Source: Myxococcales bacterium (GTDB lineage Bacteria; Myxococcota; Polyangia; Polyangiales; Polyangiaceae). From it: DNA of 10,025 bases. A model generated the notes under the pieces. That model was given only the letters and a program-made list of their open reading frames with translations. It ran no database searches and was not told the DNA's origin. This document shows, in pieces, positions 7,160 through 10,025 of this stretch. The stretch covers positions 1 to 10,025 of the forward strand of contig JAGQIY010000910.1 of assembly GCA_020430865.1 (NCBI GenBank). Reading direction: 5' to 3'. Each line of letters opens with the position of its first letter. Position 1 is the first letter of the stretch. The position numbers were made by a program, and so were the translations under genes.

Positions 7160-7247
7160 GCTGTCCTCGGTTCGTGCGTTCGCGAATTGCTCGCGTTTGT
7201 AGTGACGCAGCGGGCACTCCGGGAGTGGGCTCGATACAATCCGGCGC
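7160..7247. promoter_or_regulatory. Divergent promoter and operator region of TetR and RCC1 genes
   Basis: On the plus strand TACAAT (7235-7240), five of six bases of the -10 consensus, lies seven bases before the RCC1 ATG. On the minus strand TACAAA (7201-7196) is a candidate -10 box for the TetR gene. CACTCC-G-GGAGTG (7215-7227) is a 13-bp palindrome covering the -35 positions of both promoters. TTCGCGAA (7179-7186) is a second palindrome between the TetR -10 box and its start codon. Either would suit a TetR dimer. Neither promoter has a good -35 match. Confidence 0.5.
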
Positions 7248-8363
7248 ATGACGACGCGGTGGGGTGCGCTGGCGCTGGTGTGTGTTTCGTGCGGTGGCCT
7301 GGCCACCGAGCCGAGCGGAGGCGAGCCTCGGTCGACCGACCTCGAGCTCGTGGCGGGGACGTCGAGCAGCTGCGCGCTGCAGGACGGCGAGGTCGAGTGC
7401 TGGGGCTCCCTGGACTTTTCACTGGAGAACCACGACGCTCCTGTGCAGGTCACTCCGCGGGTCGTGGAGATCCCCGGGGAAGTGGTTTCGGTCAGCGCAG
7501 GAGGCCACCACTGGTGCGCCATCACCGCGGATCGGTCCGCTTGGTGCTGGGGCATGAACAACCAGGCGCAGGTTGGTCACGTCGCGACTGACCACGAGGG
7601 ACCCACGCGGATCACGAGCCTCGACGGGCGCGTCGCTCAGCTCGACGCCGGGAGCTTCAGCTCCTGCGCTCTGACCCTCGACGGTGAGGTCTACTGCTGG
7701 GGCTACACCGCGCTCGGTGTGGTTCCCGGAGGAGACGACGAAAAGGTGTCCGAGCCGCGCCTCATCGAGGGCTTCGTCGAGCCGGTGATCCAGGTGGAGG
7801 TCGGCAATACGCGTGCGTGCGCGTTGACCCGCAGCGGCGCCGTCAAGTGCTGGGGCTACCAGGCGCTGGAGGATACTCTCGCCACGGCGCCTCAGCCGTT
7901 CCAGCTGGTGCAGTTGCCCTCGCTCGAGTCTGGCGTCGCGCGGCTGCTGCCGATGCGTGAACGCCTGTCCTGTGTGCTGATGCTGGACGCGACGGTGCGC
8001 TGTAGCGGGATCACGTTTCTGCCGGGGGTCGCGCCGAGTCAGGTGGTCGAGCTCCCCGCGGCGCGCGGCGTCGTCGATGGCGGCGCAGGCAATGGCTTTG
8101 CCTGCTTGCTCGACACCGAGGGTACCGTGGCATGCCTCGGGCGCGCCGACCTGGGGCGGCTTGGGGTCGAGCCGCCGCAAGCGGAGGCGCTCGCGGACTT
8201 CCAGTTTCCGCGCATCGAAGGCGTCGAGCGCATCAGCGTCGGCGACGCCCACGTGTGTGTGCAGAACGCTTCGGGGCCGTACTGCTGGGGCTCCAACGAG
8301 TACGCTCAGCTCGGAAAGCAGGCGCCGAGCTACGAGTGGCTGCCTCAGCACCTGCAGCTGTAG
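7248..8363 (+). CDS. RCC1-repeat lipoprotein, seven-bladed propeller (copy 2)
   Basis: A 371-residue exported lipoprotein, paralogue of the protein starting at 1300. The signal peptide MTTRWGALALVCVSCGG gives lipidated Cys15. Seven RCC1-type repeats follow with paired cysteines at 42/51, 90/100, 140/150, 191/201, 242/252, 286/296 and 337/346. Five repeats keep the CWG signature; blades 5 and 6 have RCSG and ACLG instead. The stretch SCALTLDGEVYCWG is nearly the same as one in copy 1 at protein and DNA level. A propeller interaction role is expected from the family; the partner is unknown. ATG 7248 follows a -10 box by seven bases with no Shine-Dalgarno sequence, so the message may be leaderless. 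The stop codon falls inside the first unit of a 17-bp tandem repeat. Confidence 0.9.
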   Translation: MTTRWGALALVCVSCGGLATEPSGGEPRSTDLELVAGTSSSCALQDGEVECWGSLDFSLENHDAPVQVTPRVVEIPGEVVSVSAGGHHWCAITADRSAWCWGMNNQAQVGHVATDHEGPTRITSLDGRVAQLDAGSFSSCALTLDGEVYCWGYTALGVVPGGDDEKVSEPRLIEGFVEPVIQVEVGNTRACALTRSGAVKCWGYQALEDTLATAPQPFQLVQLPSLESGVARLLPMRERLSCVLMLDATVRCSGITFLPGVAPSQVVELPAARGVVDGGAGNGFACLLDTEGTVACLGRADLGRLGVEPPQAEALADFQFPRIEGVERISVGDAHVCVQNASGPYCWGSNEYAQLGKQAPSYEWLPQHLQL

Positions 8364-8427
8364 CAAGCCGAGCGCTGTAGCAAGCCGAGCGCTGTAGCAA
8401 ACCGAGCGCTGTAGCAAGCCGAGCGCT
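8360..8427 (+). repeat. Four tandem copies of a 17-bp repeat
   Basis: The unit GTAGCAAGCCGAGCGCT occurs four times head to tail at 8360-8376, 8377-8393, 8394-8410 and 8411-8427. The third copy has a single G-to-A change at 8401, and a partial fifth (GTAGC) follows. Each unit carries AGCGCT, a 6-bp palindrome. The array begins at the last bases of the RCC1 gene and includes its stop codon, so extra copies would not change the protein. There are no unique spacers. Confidence 0.9.
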
Positions 8428-8474
8428 GTAGCTGCTGCGTTTTCGAACGCTGGTGTTCGGCTCCGCTGCGCTGC
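8428..8474. other. Gap between repeat array and hypothetical gene
   Basis: A short stem CGAAC (8444-8448) / GTTCG (8455-8459) with a 6-base loop sits just after TTTT and could be a weak terminator for the RCC1 gene. Nothing else stands out. Confidence 0.3.
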
Positions 8475-9092
8475 GTGTCGACGGGAGGGTATGCTAGCGC
8501 GATCGGGCCGCAAGAGGTGGCCAGCGCTCGGGAGCAAGCCGATTTGAAGCACGTCCGTGGTTCTCTGTTCGTCGATTACGTTCGCCTGATCCGCTCGCGG
8601 AAGGACATCGACTGGACGCGCTACCTCGAGCCCGAGGACTGCGTGTACCTGAAGGGGAGCATCGAGGATCAGGCGTGGTATCCGCTGCCGACCTTCGAGC
8701 GCCTGGGCGTCGCGATCCTGAACACCGTCGCTCAGGGATCGCTGGCGATGGTGCGCGTCTGGGGACACCTGCAGGTCGACGCGATGCTGCGTATCCACCC
8801 GGAAGTGCTGGCGGCGAACGATCCCTATGAGTCGCTGCACCGGGTCACCGTGCACCGCAAGGGCTACTTCGATTTCGACGTGCTGACGCCGCGCGAGGTG
8901 CTCGATGATCACGCGAGCTTCGAGCTGAACTACAACTTCAGCGATCTCGGTGAGCTCGCCGCTTGCGTTCAGACCCTCGGTGCGTTCGAGGAGCTGGTCA
9001 AGCGCGCGGGAGGCAGGGACGTGAAAGCGGTCTTCGCCGAGCGGCGCTGGGAAGGCGACCGTCGCACGCTGTTTCAGCTGAGCTGGTCGTAG
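8475..9092 (+). CDS. Conserved hypothetical protein, myxobacterial-type family
   Basis: Up to 205 residues, soluble, with no signal peptide or membrane segment. The order of motifs RGSLFVDYVRLIR, WYPLPTFERLGVAI, VRVWGHLQVDAML, HRVTVHRKGYFDF, FEELVKRAGG and a final GDRRTLFQLSW resembles families seen as many paralogues in myxobacteria (of the TIGR02265/DUF2378 kind). I cannot confirm membership and assign no function. The start is uncertain. The frame opens at GTG 8475 without a ribosome site; GTG 8517 also lacks one. TTG 8544 has GGGAG nine bases upstream, and a TATGCT box at 8490-8495 would start transcription after GTG 8475, so a 182-residue product is quite possible. A fragment matching its VLDDHASFE segment recurs near 9523. 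Confidence 0.75.
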   Translation: MSTGGYASAIGPQEVASAREQADLKHVRGSLFVDYVRLIRSRKDIDWTRYLEPEDCVYLKGSIEDQAWYPLPTFERLGVAILNTVAQGSLAMVRVWGHLQVDAMLRIHPEVLAANDPYESLHRVTVHRKGYFDFDVLTPREVLDDHASFELNYNFSDLGELAACVQTLGAFEELVKRAGGRDVKAVFAERRWEGDRRTLFQLSWS

Positions 9093-9115
9093 GCAGTCGT
9101 CGTAGCGAACAGAGC

Positions 9116-9130
9116 CCGACGCCTCGTCGG
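9116..9130. terminator. Small hairpin between convergent genes
   Basis: CCGACG-CCT-CGTCGG forms a 6-bp GC-rich stem between the end of the hypothetical gene (9092) and the end of the minus-strand small gene (9152). It lacks a T-run, so it is only a possible terminator for the converging transcripts. Confidence 0.25.
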
Positions 9131-9151
9131 AGCCGGGCCCGTGTTCTCGGC

Positions 9152-9325
9152 CTACTTGCGGTTCCTGGGCCGCTGGGCGACTTCCTCCTCGCCCTGGGCC
9201 TCTCGGACGCGCTCCCCAGCGCGCTCCGGAGCGACGGGCTGCTGCTGGCGCTCGCCCTGACGGCGTGCCCCGTCCTCGCGGGTGGGCTGGTCCTTGCGCT
9301 GCGGTGTGTTCGACTGATTTGCCAT
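9152..9325 (-). CDS. 57-residue highly charged small protein, unknown function
   Basis: A short gene easily missed by length cut-offs. The start ATG 9325 is preceded by GGAGGAG four bases away, one of the strongest ribosome sites in the window. The product begins MANQSNTPQRKDQPTREDGA and is made almost entirely of Gln, Arg, Glu, Ala, Pro and Gly, with no Cys, Phe, Trp, Tyr, Leu or Ile. It should therefore be intrinsically disordered, cytoplasmic and heat-soluble. It contains RRQGERQQQP and a terminal RPRNRK. It ends in TAG at 9154-9152. Such composition is seen in nucleic-acid-associated or stress-related small proteins, but no role can be assigned. It is transcribed in the same direction as the incomplete gene ending at 9569. 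Confidence 0.72.
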   Translation of the reverse strand: MANQSNTPQRKDQPTREDGARRQGERQQQPVAPERAGERVREAQGEEEVAQRPRNRK

Positions 9326-9374
9326 GGTTCTCCTCCGTGGGTTGGAGCCTCGGCTCTTTCAAGGGGCGTGCCGA

Positions 9375-9560
9375 TCAGGTTCCGCGAGGAATACCGCGAT
9401 ACTTCGCGTCGAGGGCCAGGGCGCCTCGAAGCGCTTCGCATCGGTAGAGGCACCACGCCGCCACCTCGTCGCGTTCGTGGCTGAGCTGTGGCGATCTGCC
9501 TGGCGGCCTCTAGCGCGTTGGCGTGCTCGACGACCACGCGAGCTTCGAGCGTGACCCAGA
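9375..9560 (-). pseudogene. Possible decayed or frameshifted small coding region
   Basis: Minus-strand frame A (from about 9558) reads VTLEARVVVEHANALEAARQIA. A second frame, one base further on, takes over at about 9490 and reads QLSHERDEVAAWCLYRCEA and on to ALDAKYRGIPRGT, stopping with TGA at 9377-9375. Joined by a single-base skip near 9493 these give a plausible helical protein of about 60 residues, but there is no good ribosome site or ATG. High GC content makes such protein-like shadows common. The plus strand of 9523-9550 also matches a coding segment of the neighbouring hypothetical gene. Either reading suggests gene debris in the gap between 9337 and 9568. Confidence 0.25.
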
Positions 9561-9568
9561 CTTCGGAG

Positions 9569-10025
9569 CTACTTGCCGTAGTCCATTCGCCACAGCACGC
9601 GCCCCTCGAGCCAGTAAGCGGAGTCCCCAAAGACGAACTGGGGTTCGAGATCGCCCGTCGTAGGGGCAGGCAGTTCGTCGAAGCGCTGGGCGGCCATGTC
9701 GAACGACCCGGGATGGTACAGCGTTGGGTTCGCGCCATCACCAGGTTCCCGGTTGGTGACGAGCATCTGATATCCCGGGAACGCAAGCGGCCTGGCCTCG
9801 ATGCCGATGAAGAGACCAAAGGTCCACGTGAGATCTTCGGCCGTGTAGGTCGAGAACGCTGCGTCGAACGTAAACTTGGTCAGCACGCCGCCAGCGGAGG
9901 TACCAGGACTGTAGAACTGCCCATTCCCCACCGCGAGGCAGTCTTCGAAGCCCTCATCCGACATGGCCTTCACGTCTCGAGTGGTGCTGTCGTAGAGGCC
10001 GAGCGCGTCGTTGGGCTCCAGGCGG
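9569..10025 (-). CDS. C-terminal part of an unidentified protein, cut by window edge
   Basis: The frame is open from the right edge to TAG at 9571-9569, giving the last 151 residues; the true start is outside. A GTG at 9973 and an ATG at 9964 are internal and have no reason to be starts, since the in-frame sequence continues upstream as RLEPNDALGLYDSTTRD. The visible part is rich in aromatic residues and Gly, with short alternating stretches (LTKFTFDAAFSTYTAEDLTWTFGLFIGIE, PQFVFGDSAYWLEGRVLWRMDYGK). This suggests a beta-rich, probably exported protein. It has a single Cys in FEDCLAVGNG. No family is recognised. Confidence 0.75.
   Translation of the reverse strand, partial: RLEPNDALGLYDSTTRDVKAMSDEGFEDCLAVGNGQFYSPGTSAGGVLTKFTFDAAFSTYTAEDLTWTFGLFIGIEARPLAFPGYQMLVTNREPGDGANPTLYHPGSFDMAAQRFDELPAPTTGDLEPQFVFGDSAYWLEGRVLWRMDYGK

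Noticed and set aside
6404..7591. 395-codon plus-strand open frame opposite the TetR gene
   Set aside because: The TetR helix-turn-helix on the other strand is unmistakable, and this frame has antisense-type composition.
8360..8432. CRISPR array
   Set aside because: The 17-bp units are directly adjacent with no spacers, and no cas gene is present.
7419..9362. 647-codon minus-strand open frame across RCC1 copy 2, the tandem repeat and the hypothetical gene
   Set aside because: Antisense shadow with no recognisable domain; its repeat-like middle is only the 17-bp tandem array translated.

Overview
The window is GC-rich and reads as a chromosomal stretch from a myxobacterium-like delta-proteobacterium (Myxococcota). 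The clues are dense short coding regions on both strands, many lipoproteins, two RCC1-repeat lipoproteins, a small SpoIIAA/STAS-like protein of a type common in myxobacteria, and a hypothetical protein that looks like a myxobacterial paralogous family. This assignment rests on style of gene content and is not proven. There is no insertion sequence, CRISPR array, phage module or rRNA.

Layout. Bases 1-171 hold three hairpins, one of them a likely bidirectional terminator. A complete one-piece tmRNA gene (ssrA) lies on the minus strand at 172-515. It encodes the tag ANDNAIAMAA and has a plausible promoter just upstream. On the plus strand follow a small STAS-like protein (757-1164) and an RCC1-repeat lipoprotein (1300-2385). 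That lipoprotein gene ends tail-to-tail with an aldo/keto reductase gene (3320-2382, minus), the two sharing a CTAG. The reductase is divergent from an AraC-type regulator (3470-4279, plus), a classic regulator/target arrangement.

From 4323 to 7159 the minus strand carries three unrelated Cys-rich lipoproteins and a TetR regulator. The TetR gene diverges from a second RCC1-repeat lipoprotein (7248-8363). Their 88-bp shared control region contains two palindromes. Four copies of a 17-bp tandem repeat begin at the stop codon of this second RCC1 gene. A hypothetical protein (8475-9092) follows. Then, on the minus strand, come a 57-codon gene with a strong ribosome site (9325-9152), a stretch that looks like decayed coding sequence (about 9375-9560), and the 3' part of a gene running off the right edge.

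How it fits together. The clear functional links are local: AraC regulator with reductase, and TetR regulator with RCC1 lipoprotein and/or the lipoproteins downstream of it. Five predicted lipoproteins within about 7 kb point to an envelope or surface theme. I do not see a complete defence, secretion or biosynthetic system. The items most worth following are the unusual tmRNA tag and its bulged hairpin, the paired-cysteine RCC1 propellers, the uncatalogued 57-residue protein, a short paralogue-like fragment near 9523, the 16-bp repeat flanking the first RCC1 gene, and the reductase lacking its catalytic histidine.
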